From Pedobacter panaciterrae (lineage in GTDB: Bacteria > Bacteroidota > Bacteroidia > Sphingobacteriales > Sphingobacteriaceae): 50,864 nucleotides of DNA. The notes beneath the pieces were generated by a model. The model saw only the letters and a program-made list of their open reading frames with translations. It was not told the DNA's origin and ran no database searches. Position numbers and translations under genes: made by a program. This document shows positions 9,277 through 18,576 of the stretch, piece by piece. Where the stretch lies: positions 1 through 50,864 of the forward strand of contig NZ_LGEL01000039.1 in assembly GCF_001636695.1 (NCBI RefSeq). Reading direction: 5' to 3'. The number at the start of each line of letters is the position of its first letter. Within the stretch, counting starts at the first letter, position 1.

Positions 9277-11445
9277 ATGAAAACCTTAACCATTTTTGCG
9301 TTATTTTCTTTTTCAATTTGTATAAGCGCCAATGCTCAAGTACCTGTAAAAGAAAAGACGGCATTTCAAACGGGAAGCTCCTGGAAACCCGAAATAGATG
9401 TAAGATCTGATATTGCAATTATTTATGGCGCAAATGATAGGCCGGGCATGACATTTCAGGAACGGGTAAACTCCTGGCGGGATCATGGTTATCAAACACA
9501 TTTTATGACCGGAATAGCCTGGGGTGAGTATCAGGACTATTTTTTAGGTAAATGGGATGGGAAAAATCATCAGGATATAGGACAGGTTGAAAGGAATGGA
9601 AATGTTATCTGGCATGGGGGCGGTGTACCTTACATTGTTCCAGTTCAATCTTTTCTTGAGTATATGAAAACGGCTATCATAAAAAAGGTAATTGATGCAG
9701 GAATAACTTCTATTTATTTAGAGGAGCCGGAATTTTGGGCAAGAGCCGGTTATAGTGAGGTATTTAAACAGGAATGGAAAAAATACTATGGTTTTGACTG
9801 GCGACCGCAACATGAATCTGCAGAAAATACTTATCTGTCGAGCAAACTAAAGTATCATTTGTATTATGAAGCAATTAAAGATGTTTCATCTTACGCCAAA
9901 TCATATGGTAAAAGCAAAGGAGCAGCTATAAAGGTTTACATTGCTACACATTCATTGGTTAACTATTCATCATGGCAAATAGTTAGTCCGGAAGCGAGTT
10001 TGGCATCTTTACCTGGAATTGACGGATATATTGCACAGGTCTGGACAGGAACTTCCCGTGAACCAACATATTTTGATGGACAAAGGAAAGAGCGTGTTTT
10101 CGAAAATGCCTTTCTTGAATACGGTTCTATGGTTTCTATGACAGCACCTACAGGCCGGAAAATGTTCTTTCTTACAGATCCTATTGAGGATTGGCCAAGG
10201 GACTGGAGTGATTATAAGCTTAATTATCAGGCTACCTTTACTGCTAAGTTGCTGTATCCAATGGTGAATAATTATGAGGTAATGCCTTGGCCAGAACGTA
10301 TTTATACCAGACCTTATAAATTGGCGAACAGCAAAGAGGCAGTATTAATTCCGAAGTATTATTCTACTCAGATGCAGGTAATGGTTAACGCATTAAACGA
10401 TATGCCTTTGTCTGAAAACAAGGTTACCGGTAAAAATGGCATTGGTGTATTAATGAGCAATAGTTTAATGTTTCAGCGTTTTCCGGATCATAAGGGATAT
10501 GACGATCCACAGTTTTCAAACTTCTATGGACAAACTTTGCCATTGTTAAAAAACGGCGTTCCGGTACAAACGGTACATATGGAAAATCTCTCATTTAAAG
10601 GAACGCTCAAAGATATAAAGGTATTAATTGTTAGTTATTCGAATATGAAGCCTGTTTCTGCTGATGTACATAAATACATTGCCGACTGGGTTAAAAATGG
10701 CGGTGTTCTGTTCTATTGCGGTCGCGATGATGATCCTTACCAATCAGTTATGGAATGGTGGAACACAAAGGGTAACCAATTTAAGGTTCCGTCTGAGCAT
10801 TTATTTAGCTTAATGAAAATAAAGCCAGTTGAAAATAAAAAGGTCTCGGTAGGTAAAGGAGCAGTCTATTTGATTAAGCAAAATCCCAAAGAGTTTGTAC
10901 TGAATGCCAATTCAGCAAATACCTATCTGGATCTTATTAAGCACGCATACCAGTATGATGCAAAAGAAGGGGAATTATCCTTTAAAAATAGCTTGTATTT
11001 GGAAAGAGGGCCCTACGATATTGTTTCTGTAATGGACGAGTCTGTAAGTAAGGAACCATATACAATTAAAGGCCCTGTTATCGACCTTTTTGATCCAAAT
11101 CTTCCGGTACTGTCAGAGAAGGTGATTAAGCCCGGAGAACAGGCACTTTTATACAACATACAGCGTATAAAAGATAAAGCCAAACCTGTGGTTTTGGCTT
11201 CGGCATCAAGGATATACGATGAAATCAGAAAAGGAAAATCCTACTCATTCTTATGTAAAAGCCCGGCAAAAACTGAAAATAGCATCAGGATACTATTGCC
11301 AGCTAAACCTGTTGATATTATTATTACAGACAGTACAGGGAAAAAAATAACTGACGCCAAAACTTCATGGGATATAAGCTCAAATACAGTTTATTTAAGC
11401 TTTGATAATAGCCCTGATGGAATACATGTTCTTATTTCGTGGTAA
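9277..11445 (+). CDS. Secreted protein of unknown function, possible glycoside hydrolase-like domain
   Basis: A 722-residue exported protein (signal peptide MKTLTIFALFSFSICISANA, cleavage near residue 20). I do not recognise a named family. Residues about 45-350 read like a TIM-barrel hydrolase of the GH42/alpha-amylase superfamily type: AWGEYQDYF, then IYLEEPEFWARAGYSEVFK with acidic residues at a strand end (Glu149, Glu150, Glu152), then a strand ending VYIATHS. Residues about 430-490 (VLIVSYSNMKPVSADVHKY, then VKNGGVLFYCGRDDDPY) resemble the glutamine-amidotransferase-like domain that follows the barrel in GH42 beta-galactosidases. The C-terminus looks beta-rich. It sits alone, divergent from cls and convergent with the next gene (8 bases between stops). 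Export and domain outline are seen; enzymatic activity is inference. Confidence 0.7.
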   Translation: MKTLTIFALFSFSICISANAQVPVKEKTAFQTGSSWKPEIDVRSDIAIIYGANDRPGMTFQERVNSWRDHGYQTHFMTGIAWGEYQDYFLGKWDGKNHQDIGQVERNGNVIWHGGGVPYIVPVQSFLEYMKTAIIKKVIDAGITSIYLEEPEFWARAGYSEVFKQEWKKYYGFDWRPQHESAENTYLSSKLKYHLYYEAIKDVSSYAKSYGKSKGAAIKVYIATHSLVNYSSWQIVSPEASLASLPGIDGYIAQVWTGTSREPTYFDGQRKERVFENAFLEYGSMVSMTAPTGRKMFFLTDPIEDWPRDWSDYKLNYQATFTAKLLYPMVNNYEVMPWPERIYTRPYKLANSKEAVLIPKYYSTQMQVMVNALNDMPLSENKVTGKNGIGVLMSNSLMFQRFPDHKGYDDPQFSNFYGQTLPLLKNGVPVQTVHMENLSFKGTLKDIKVLIVSYSNMKPVSADVHKYIADWVKNGGVLFYCGRDDDPYQSVMEWWNTKGNQFKVPSEHLFSLMKIKPVENKKVSVGKGAVYLIKQNPKEFVLNANSANTYLDLIKHAYQYDAKEGELSFKNSLYLERGPYDIVSVMDESVSKEPYTIKGPVIDLFDPNLPVLSEKVIKPGEQALLYNIQRIKDKAKPVVLASASRIYDEIRKGKSYSFLCKSPAKTENSIRILLPAKPVDIIITDSTGKKITDAKTSWDISSNTVYLSFDNSPDGIHVLISW

Positions 11446-11453
11446 GGATATAA

Positions 11454-12842
11454 CTATAGTGTACGATCTTTGATCTTTTGCTCGGTTGATTTTAGAGACC
11501 TCAGATCATTGTCCGGCATGCTTTGCTGAATAGCCATTTCTATGGCTTTTTTCTGATTGATTAGTGCTTCGTCATAAAACTCCATCCGGTAAAAGAGTTG
11601 GGCAAGGGTATCATAATATTGTGGCATTGGTTTTAAATCTATGGCCCTTTTTACCCAAAGAACCGCCTTGCTTAAATGATTTTTGTTACGTGTACCCAGA
11701 GTAAAATAGTCCCAGGCTGCATTATTTAGCTGACTGGGAATTGAACTGTATGATGATGGCCAAACGGTTACTACGCTAGATACAAACATTGTAGTATTTG
11801 CGGTGCCCGTGGTTTTTGGTGCAGTTCTTCTTTCCTTGATTTCTTCTTGCACCTGATCATTCAGTATCTTTTCTATTCTTGAACGCTCTATGCCTTCAGG
11901 AACTTTAATCGAGTCGGCGCTAATCTTCATATATGTATCGAAAAGATATGGCGCCTGACTGTAAAAATTAGTGGTGTCTTTTACAGCTCTGTAATAGGTT
12001 AATATCTTGAGCTGAGATTGTTTGTAACCTTCTTCGTAGTTTTTTCCCCAGGTGTTTCTGGTATAATTCATCATATTTTGAGCCATAGTAAGGCTCTTTG
12101 TTCTTATGGCCTCATTTAGTGTGTTACTGATGATGCTGTTGTTGATTATTTTGCGCTCAGAAAGCGGAAGTTTCATAAACATACTATCTACTTGCTTGCC
12201 ATTTACATATAAAAGGTTATATGCTTTGCCATAAGCGTATGGGCCGGCTTTTAAAATGAATAATGCTTCTTCAGGGTTGTTAAATTCTCCTATGGTTTTG
12301 TAATCTACGTATTCTTCAATTAAGTCGGCATTATTGAATTGACCAGATTCAATTCTTAAGGTAATGTATTCCTTTAAAAGCTTTTCAGTATGTTTTTCAT
12401 TTATAAATCTTCGTTCATAGTTGGAAAGGATTAATCCGCTGGCTTTACGGTTCAATGCTTGTTTGCCCATATCCAGGTAATGTTCGGAAGTATTGTTACC
12501 TAGTGATCCTTTGAATATCAATGCACCTGTATGATCAATAAAGATACAGGTAGGCATATTAATAACCTTGTATTTAAGAATAAATGAAAGCGCAGAGGTA
12601 TCTCCGGCAGTATAAGAATAATTGACAAAGTTTTTATTATAATACTTCGCCACATCTTTGTTTTGAATGGCGCTGTTAAATGTGAAATTTGATTTTTTAG
12701 CAAGGCCTAAGTAGACACAAATTATTTTTTTTGAAGATTCTGCTTTTTTTAGTGCTATTGGAAAGCTACTTTCATTATTAATCTGGGAAAAAGAAAAATG
12801 GGTATTTAACAGGACAAATGCTATTAACAGGATTTTTTTCAT
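11454..12842 (-). CDS. Exported thioredoxin-fold protein with TPR-like C-terminus
   Basis: A 462-residue protein with a Sec signal peptide (cleavage after SFS, near residue 19). Residues about 25-130 form a thioredoxin-like domain: strand KKIICVYLG, an altered active-site loop (LAKKSNFTF) where CXXC would be expected, and the conserved cis-proline loop NMPTCIFID (Pro97). Without the two cysteines it is unlikely to be an oxidoreductase and more likely a binding or chaperone module. The C-terminus (about 370-462, YYDTLAQLFYRMEFYDEAL) looks like TPR helices. It resembles the 'thioredoxin family/TPR' periplasmic proteins common in Bacteroidota. Role unknown. Confidence 0.75.
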   Translation of the reverse strand: MKKILLIAFVLLNTHFSFSQINNESSFPIALKKAESSKKIICVYLGLAKKSNFTFNSAIQNKDVAKYYNKNFVNYSYTAGDTSALSFILKYKVINMPTCIFIDHTGALIFKGSLGNNTSEHYLDMGKQALNRKASGLILSNYERRFINEKHTEKLLKEYITLRIESGQFNNADLIEEYVDYKTIGEFNNPEEALFILKAGPYAYGKAYNLLYVNGKQVDSMFMKLPLSERKIINNSIISNTLNEAIRTKSLTMAQNMMNYTRNTWGKNYEEGYKQSQLKILTYYRAVKDTTNFYSQAPYLFDTYMKISADSIKVPEGIERSRIEKILNDQVQEEIKERRTAPKTTGTANTTMFVSSVVTVWPSSYSSIPSQLNNAAWDYFTLGTRNKNHLSKAVLWVKRAIDLKPMPQYYDTLAQLFYRMEFYDEALINQKKAIEMAIQQSMPDNDLRSLKSTEQKIKDRTL

Positions 12843-12921
12843 AGAGCGTATTTTTAATTGGGGATTAAGATAAGTAATTGAAACAACTCGTCAACAGTTA
12901 TTGTTATTTGATAAAAAGAAT

Positions 12922-13155
12922 ATGATCGATCCAGAAAACAGCATTCCTCTTGATGATTCTGAAAACTCAGAGTCAGAGGATCAACAAAGTCAAAAAGATA
13001 TACATTCAAATGGTCTTGATGAAGAAGTTGATAAAGACGAAATAGAACAGCCTGAAACAGAACTGTTAGACCAGGCCTCCAGAGCATCTGAGGCTGCTTA
13101 TACATTAGAACCGGAGAAAGGAATAGCTCCTAAGAAAAAGGATGCTTCTTCTTAG
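12922..13155 (+). CDS. Small acidic hypothetical protein
   Basis: A predicted 77-residue protein beginning MIDPENSIPLDDSENSES and ending EPEKGIAPKKKDASS. It is rich in Asp, Glu, Ser and Gln, has no hydrophobic core, and is probably intrinsically disordered. I choose the ATG at 12922; the longer frame upstream would need a TTG. It lies divergent from the thioredoxin-fold gene and 51 bases before the next small secreted protein. A reverse-strand frame over the same bases is Cys/Phe/Leu-rich and is judged a shadow. No function can be assigned. Confidence 0.5.
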   Translation: MIDPENSIPLDDSENSESEDQQSQKDIHSNGLDEEVDKDEIEQPETELLDQASRASEAAYTLEPEKGIAPKKKDASS

Positions 13156-13206
13156 ATATTAATGCGTCTTTATGATTTATTTTTAAATTTAGAAAAAATA
13201 ATTCTC

Positions 13207-13659
13207 ATGAAGCAAGCGCTGGTCTTATGGATTGCTGTAGTTTTTATGGCATTAAATGGTAATGCGCAGGAAGTTTCAGTTACATCTCTTGTACGCGATG
13301 CTGAAAAGAACTACCATGCTGGTCAGTACAGTAATGCATTAACAAAACTCGATAAGGCCGAAAAGATAGCAGGTAGGGCTAGTTCATCTGTTTTATACTG
13401 GCGGATTCTGACACAGCGAGCTTTGCTGCCCGGAGTTAAAGATCCGGCATTTTATACTAATATGAAGAAATTTGAAGAGCTGGAAATGTTAAGGGAAAAT
13501 TGTATTACTTACTTGAAAAGTTACGGGAAATTGGCGGCCTTTAATAAGCAATCGGATAAAGTATATCAGGTACAGTTAAGTTTAAAAGGCTATCCTGTAG
13601 CAAAAGTAGAGTTTGATGAGATTATGCATTTACAAAATGCGATAAACTCGAATCAATGA
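13207..13659 (+). CDS. Small exported hypothetical protein
   Basis: A 150-residue protein with a signal peptide (MKQALVLWIAVVFMALNGNA, cleavage before QEV). The mature part, starting near VTSLVRDAEKNYHAGQYSNAL, looks helical and TPR-like (AEKNYHAGQYSNALTKLDKAE is one plausible repeat). I start at 13207 because the longer upstream frame has no signal peptide and begins in AT-rich intergenic sequence. It converges with 13668-13916, with only 8 bases between stops. Function unknown. Confidence 0.68.
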   Translation: MKQALVLWIAVVFMALNGNAQEVSVTSLVRDAEKNYHAGQYSNALTKLDKAEKIAGRASSSVLYWRILTQRALLPGVKDPAFYTNMKKFEELEMLRENCITYLKSYGKLAAFNKQSDKVYQVQLSLKGYPVAKVEFDEIMHLQNAINSNQ

Positions 13660-13667
13660 GAATCATA

Positions 13668-13916
13668 TCACTTCATTGCCAGTTCCTGTTCTTCGTGAAG
13701 AAGGATGCTATCTCTGATTGTGTTGAGTAAGGCAAGATCGACTTTACAATCTAAACTTTGTCTGTAATGGTGGCGGTCTTCGTTGTCTATTTCAATTGTT
13801 CCAATTCTTTCGTGTTGATCGTTGTAGATCTGGTATTGTTCGTTTTTAATTGATCTTATGTCTAAAAAACGACCGAAGGCTTTGCTATCGGCAACTTCTA
13901 TTCTAAACTGTTCCAT
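13668..13916 (-). CDS. Small hypothetical protein
   Basis: An 82-residue soluble, charged protein (MEQFRIEVADSKAFGRFLDI). The N-terminal half alternates hydrophobic and polar residues as in a small beta domain (YQIYNDQHERIGTIEI); the C-terminal half is helical. No signal peptide, no metal-binding cluster and no recognised family. Regular codon use and a clean ATG support a real gene, but nothing in the context indicates its job. Confidence 0.55.
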   Translation of the reverse strand: MEQFRIEVADSKAFGRFLDIRSIKNEQYQIYNDQHERIGTIEIDNEDRHHYRQSLDCKVDLALLNTIRDSILLHEEQELAMK

Positions 13917-13990
13917 TGTATTTTGGATTGATGTATCCAGTTTAACAAATCAAATTAAGGATTGTTCCTGAAAAGTAATGGTTTTTGTAT

Positions 13991-13998
13991 TAATTTTG
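13991..13998 (+). promoter_or_regulatory. Perfect -7 box before the GNAT fragment
   Basis: TAATTTTG matches the Bacteroidota -7 consensus TAnnTTTG exactly and lies 10 bases before the ATG at 14009. A TTG at 13962-13964 is slightly too far for an ideal -33 element. It is probably the original promoter of the now truncated acetyltransferase. Confidence 0.4.
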
Positions 13999-14008
13999 TT
14001 TCTTTAAA

Positions 14009-14158
14009 ATGCTTATAATGATTCTGTTAGCCAGAACCACGTCAGATCCAGATTTTCGGTTGTTAGTACTTTTGCTTGATAGAGAACTTGCCATTCGTGA
14101 TGGTGATGATCATGCATTTTATGCGCAGTATAATAAGGATGTATGTAAACTTTATTGA
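14009..14158 (+). pseudogene. Truncated GNAT-family N-acetyltransferase (N-terminal fragment)
   Basis: This short frame of 49 codons encodes ARTTSDPDFRLLVLLLDREL followed by AIRDGDDHAFYAQYNK. That is the N-terminal signature of a Bacteroidota GNAT acetyltransferase family (pattern: two-residue linker, LD.EL.IRDG.DH.FYAQ.NK). Intact members are about 150 residues, with the acetyl-CoA-binding strands after this segment. Here homology stops after NK, and the frame ends at 14156-14158 inside the 3' end of the fructan-locus sensor gene on the opposite strand. A start at 14018 is equally possible. The remaining two-thirds of the gene is nowhere in the window, so this looks like a break point left by insertion or deletion. 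Family assignment rests on remembered motif similarity. Confidence 0.7.
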
Positions 14159-16947
14159 AGTCTGGTCTTTTTATATTCAGTAGGGGTCATTCCGTACTTG
14201 TTTTTAAAAATGGTAGAGAAGTAAGTAGGAGAAGATATACCGACCATATAAGTGATTTCGGAAATGGAATATTCCTCATTATTTAAGTAATACTTAGCTT
14301 TTTTAAGTCGCCTGTTTAAAATATAATCGGTAATACTACAGTTTAATAAAGCTTTAATTTTACGATATAGCTGAACTCTGGATATGCCTATTGCTTTGCT
14401 GATATCGTCAACGCTGAAGTGCTCATTACTTAAATTGTGTTCAACAATGCCCGCAAAATCATTTAGAAATTTTTTGTCAATAAGATTAGTTGTTGTTCTT
14501 TTAACACCTGATGATGAGATATCGCTAGTGTAGTGCTCCTTTAAAATCACTCTGTTCTTAATCAAATTTTCTACATTGGCCTGTAAGTATTCAAAATTGA
14601 ATGGTTTGGTGATGTAGACATCCGCCATACTCTGAATTCCGTTTACTTGCTGCTCGATACTTCCCTGAGCAGTTAGTAATATAACGGGAATATGTGATGT
14701 TCGTATATCTGATTTTAATTGCTGGGTCAGGTTTTTTCCGGATATACCTGGTACTACAACATCTGTAATAATAAGATCCGGGATTTTTTCATAAGCTTCT
14801 GCTAATCCATTTGTACCTGTAGAGGCCGTAAATATTTCATAGGACCCTTCAAATTTATCTGTTAAATAATCAAGGAGATCCTGATTGTCTTCAATAATTA
14901 ATATGGATTGATCCTTAATGTGCTCAAATGCACGGTCTTTTTCATTAGTTGCTGCATGATCATGTTCTGTGGTGTATATTTTTACCTGATCATAAAGCTT
15001 GGCGCTTTGTTGTTCCTGAGCCACTTTTTCTTCGGCAGTAAGATGGCTTTCACCCAAAGGAAGCGATATTGTAAAGGTAGTTCCCTGCCACTTTTTACTG
15101 TTTACAGTGATACTGCCTTTATGTAAAAGAATCAATTCCTTTGAAAGAGACAGGCCTAAACCTGAGCCCCTGCTATAATTAACATCCGACTGGTAGAACT
15201 GATCAAAAATATGCTTAAGTTCTTCTTCATTCATACCTACACCATTATCTTCTACATCAAGATTAACAACATTATCAGTTTTACTAATAGTAATATAGAT
15301 TCTGCCATTGTCGCTCGTAAACTTCAAAGCATTACTTAGTAAGTTAAATATTACTTTATCAAGGATGTTTACATCAAACCACACTAGTCCCGGACTTTCT
15401 TTTACGATTAACCTCAGATCTATATTGCGTTTTTCAGCACTATGTTTAAAGCTTTCCAGAATTTCCTTTATAAAATCCACTATGTTATTGGCAGTGGCAT
15501 GCATCTTAAATTTCTTATGTTCAATCTTCCGATAATCCATCAATTGGTTTACCAGCCGAAGTAACCTGTATACGTTTTTATAGATGAGTTTAAGATTATT
15601 GCCAGCAGATGATTTTATCCTCTCGTTTTTAAGCAAATCTTCCAGAGGCGATAAGATCAGCGTTAGTGGCGTTCTGAATTCATGAGATATATTTGTGAAG
15701 AAATTAAGTTTAGCCTCTGTTGCTGCCTGAGCTTTTTCCGACATTTCAATTAGCTGATTACGCTGATTCAAGATCTCAGCATTTTTTAGCTCCAGGCTTT
15801 TATTGATCTTTCTGTTTTCTAATAAAGCATGAAAGGCAAGCCCTCCGAATACAACGGCCAGCACAAGCGTAATCACAATGAAATTTAATACCAATCTTTG
15901 ACTGTTATATACCTCGAATTGGTCTGCCAGTAAATCCTGCTGGCGTTCTATATCATTTTGCTGGCTGTTTATTCTTGCCCACTGAAGCTTCATCAGCTGT
16001 ACATTACTGCTGTCTATAACCACAGTTTGCAGAATATTCTCTTTAGAGAACGATTCTCTGTTAAGAATTCTCATGGCGATATTAATGGCTTCTTTACCTC
16101 CGGTAGGATAAAGCACACTGGCTGTAAGTGTTTTGTTGCTTACCAGATTTAGCCCACCTCCGTTGCCCGGTAAAGCATCTACACCAATAACTTGTATGCG
16201 GTTACTAAGATTAAGTTTTTGAAGTACTTTTCGGGTACTTGTTGCCATTACATCATTGTGGGCAAATATGGCATCGACATTTTTAAGCTTATCCTTATTT
16301 TTAAGTAATTGAACCTCGGTGTTTTCGCCAAGCCAGTCTCCGTAAAACTGGGCAATTACATTAATCTCAGGATACTTCTTAAGGGCATCCATAAATCCTC
16401 TGTCGCGCTCAATAGCAGGAGAGGAGCCGGGTAACCCCATTACCTCTACCACATTTCCCGATCCTTTCAGACTGTTGACCAGATATTCACCGGCTATTTT
16501 ACCGACCTGATAATTCTCTGCACCAACATAAGCAGTATAAAGAGGCGAAGAAGTTTTACGATCAATAACAATTACTGGAATTCCCTTATTGTACGTTTCT
16601 TCAACAATTTTAGTTAACGGAAGGGCTTCGTTTGGAGAAATGATGAGCAAATCTATACCTTCTTCAATCATTTCCTTTACCTGGTCTATCTGTTTGCTAC
16701 TGCTATTATTGGCATCAGCGTAACTTAATTTAGTTCCAGGGCGTAATGAAAGCTCAGTTTTCATCTCATCGAGCATTGTTTTACGCCACAAATCTGATCC
16801 AACACATTGCGAAAAACCAATTTTATACTGTCGGGTTTCTTTCTTATCTGAGCAGCCTGTTAAAGGTAAGATCAATCCGAATGCAGCTATCATTAGCATT
16901 GTAATCTGGCATTTGAAAAGACTTTTGAAATCGGCTGAATTACTCAT
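14152..16947 (-). CDS. Hybrid two-component system regulator with sugar-binding sensor (fructan type)
   Basis: A 931-residue one-protein signalling system. Residues about 41-322 are a ribose/fructose-type periplasmic binding domain (YKIGFSQCVGSDLWRK, then VIVIDRK). A transmembrane helix at about 353-376 leads to a histidine kinase (His422 in FFTNISHEFRTPLTL; N box NLLSNALKF; G boxes DNGVGM and GSGLGLSL), a receiver (Asp729, Lys781) and an AraC-type DNA-binding domain (about 840-931). This is the layout of the Bacteroides thetaiotaomicron fructose sensor BT1754, and the neighbours encode fructan use, so fructose is the likely signal. The N-terminus carries a lipobox-like LTGC (Cys32), so the sensor end may be lipidated. 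Transcribed divergently from the sugar transporter; its 3' end overlaps the GNAT fragment. Confidence 0.93.
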   Translation of the reverse strand: MSNSADFKSLFKCQITMLMIAAFGLILPLTGCSDKKETRQYKIGFSQCVGSDLWRKTMLDEMKTELSLRPGTKLSYADANNSSSKQIDQVKEMIEEGIDLLIISPNEALPLTKIVEETYNKGIPVIVIDRKTSSPLYTAYVGAENYQVGKIAGEYLVNSLKGSGNVVEVMGLPGSSPAIERDRGFMDALKKYPEINVIAQFYGDWLGENTEVQLLKNKDKLKNVDAIFAHNDVMATSTRKVLQKLNLSNRIQVIGVDALPGNGGGLNLVSNKTLTASVLYPTGGKEAINIAMRILNRESFSKENILQTVVIDSSNVQLMKLQWARINSQQNDIERQQDLLADQFEVYNSQRLVLNFIVITLVLAVVFGGLAFHALLENRKINKSLELKNAEILNQRNQLIEMSEKAQAATEAKLNFFTNISHEFRTPLTLILSPLEDLLKNERIKSSAGNNLKLIYKNVYRLLRLVNQLMDYRKIEHKKFKMHATANNIVDFIKEILESFKHSAEKRNIDLRLIVKESPGLVWFDVNILDKVIFNLLSNALKFTSDNGRIYITISKTDNVVNLDVEDNGVGMNEEELKHIFDQFYQSDVNYSRGSGLGLSLSKELILLHKGSITVNSKKWQGTTFTISLPLGESHLTAEEKVAQEQQSAKLYDQVKIYTTEHDHAATNEKDRAFEHIKDQSILIIEDNQDLLDYLTDKFEGSYEIFTASTGTNGLAEAYEKIPDLIITDVVVPGISGKNLTQQLKSDIRTSHIPVILLTAQGSIEQQVNGIQSMADVYITKPFNFEYLQANVENLIKNRVILKEHYTSDISSSGVKRTTTNLIDKKFLNDFAGIVEHNLSNEHFSVDDISKAIGISRVQLYRKIKALLNCSITDYILNRRLKKAKYYLNNEEYSISEITYMVGISSPTYFSTIFKNKYGMTPTEYKKTRLQ

Positions 16948-17231
16948 TATAGATGGTTAAAAACTACGTGATAATCATTAAAGCTATAAATTATATACTT
17001 GATTTTAAAATTTAGAATAAGCGGTAGCAATAAGCAGTGTAACGAGAGTTAAAGAATGATGTAACCAGATTTAATGTGAGGAATTATTTGCTTTTATTTT
17101 TATTGTAACTATCTGTTGTTCAGTTGTTTTGTTTGGGTTTGATTTTTTAAAGAATTTGGTGTAAGAATCATAACACCTGCTTCTTATTTACCCCTAATTT
17201 GCATTCATTAACCATTTATAAATCGAACTTC

Positions 17232-18566
17232 ATGAAAAAAAATTCAGTGCTTGCCTGGTCGGTAGTAGTAGCATTAGGCGGGTTTTTATTTGGCTTTGAT
17301 ACAGCAGTGATATCAGGTGCCGAAAAATCAATTCAACAATATTGGAATCTTTCAGTATTTGAACATGGGCTAACCATTTCAATAGCTTTAATAGGTACGG
17401 TAATAGGCTCTTTATTAGGGTCCAGACCATCCGATAAGTTCGGTCGTAAAAACACTTTATATTTTGTGGCAGTAGTTTATCTGTTATCATCATTAGGAAC
17501 TGCTTTGGCAGATAATTGGTATGTTTTCCTTGTCTTCAGATTTATTGGAGGTTTGGGGGTTGGTACCTCTTCAGTAACGGCTCCGATTTATATATCAGAG
17601 ATTTCACCAGCCGACAGGCGTGGTCGTTTGGTGGGGTTGTTTCAGTTTAATGTGGTACTTGGAATTTTGATTTCTTATCTTTCAAATTACCTGATTAGTC
17701 AGGGAGGAGAATCGTCATGGCGCTGGATGCTGGGCGTACAAGCCGTACCATCTTTAATTTTCCTGATCTTAATTAAATTTATCCCAGAGAGCCCACGTTG
17801 GTTAATCCTTAAAAAAGGAGCCACAGAAAAAGCATTGGAAATACTACGGATCATCAATCCGCTGAACTGCAACGAAGAACTTGCCGCAATTAAAGGATCA
17901 GAAAGCAAACTAGGAGAATCTCGAAAGGGTGGAGAGAGCTTATTTTCCGGTAAGTATTCAAAACCTGTGATATTTGCGGTGCTGTTTGCATTTTTTAACC
18001 AGGTTTCGGGAATTAATGCAATAATTTATTATGCGCCCAGAATTTTCGAAATGGCAGGTCTAGGCGCACATTCTTCACTGTTGTCTACAGTTGGAATCGG
18101 TTTGATCAATTTTGCTTTTACATTGCTGGCTTTAAATTTTATAGATAAAGTTGGTCGTCGTGTATTGATGTTAATCGGTTCTTTTGGCCTTATCGCTTCC
18201 TTATTTTTAGTGGCCTTTACATTTTATACCGAGCGTTTTAGTGGCATGGCTATTCCCATTTATATGATGGTGTTTATTGCGTTTTTTGCATTCTCTCAGG
18301 GAGCAGTTATCTGGGTATTTATTTCTGAGATTTTCCCAAATCAGGTACGTGCAAAAGGGCAAACCTTAGGTAGCTCTACACACTGGGTAATGGCCGCGCT
18401 GGTTGCTTTTTACTTCCCTTATTTTGCCGAAACTTTTGGAGGAGCGGTGACTTTTAGCTTTTTCGGCGCCATGATGGTTTTACAATTGTTATTTGTATGG
18501 CGCTTTATGCCCGAAACGAAAGGGAAATCATTAGAGAGCATCGGCGACAATATTGTTTTACATTAA
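17232..18566 (+). CDS. MFS sugar porter, probable fructose transporter
   Basis: Inner-membrane proton-coupled sugar transporter of the sugar porter family, 444 residues with twelve predicted helices. Signatures seen: GFLFGFDTAVISG in helix 1, DKFGRK between helices 2 and 3, PESPRWL after helix 6, DKVGRR between helices 8 and 9, and PETKGKSLE at the end. I start it at MKKNSVLAW, because the extra 11 upstream residues are not family-like. It is 10 bases from the fructokinase gene and divergent from the sensor, so it probably imports fructose released in the periplasm. The 284-base gap 16948-17231 before it must hold both divergent promoters, but no TAnnTTTG box is visible, as expected if the sensor's AraC domain activates transcription. 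Confidence 0.92.
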   Translation: MKKNSVLAWSVVVALGGFLFGFDTAVISGAEKSIQQYWNLSVFEHGLTISIALIGTVIGSLLGSRPSDKFGRKNTLYFVAVVYLLSSLGTALADNWYVFLVFRFIGGLGVGTSSVTAPIYISEISPADRRGRLVGLFQFNVVLGILISYLSNYLISQGGESSWRWMLGVQAVPSLIFLILIKFIPESPRWLILKKGATEKALEILRIINPLNCNEELAAIKGSESKLGESRKGGESLFSGKYSKPVIFAVLFAFFNQVSGINAIIYYAPRIFEMAGLGAHSSLLSTVGIGLINFAFTLLALNFIDKVGRRVLMLIGSFGLIASLFLVAFTFYTERFSGMAIPIYMMVFIAFFAFSQGAVIWVFISEIFPNQVRAKGQTLGSSTHWVMAALVAFYFPYFAETFGGAVTFSFFGAMMVLQLLFVWRFMPETKGKSLESIGDNIVLH

Positions 18567-18576
18567 ATTCTAAACT

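Noticed and set aside
12854-13105. 83-residue reverse-strand protein over the small acidic gene
   Set aside because: Composition is that of an antisense shadow of the Asp/Glu-rich forward frame.
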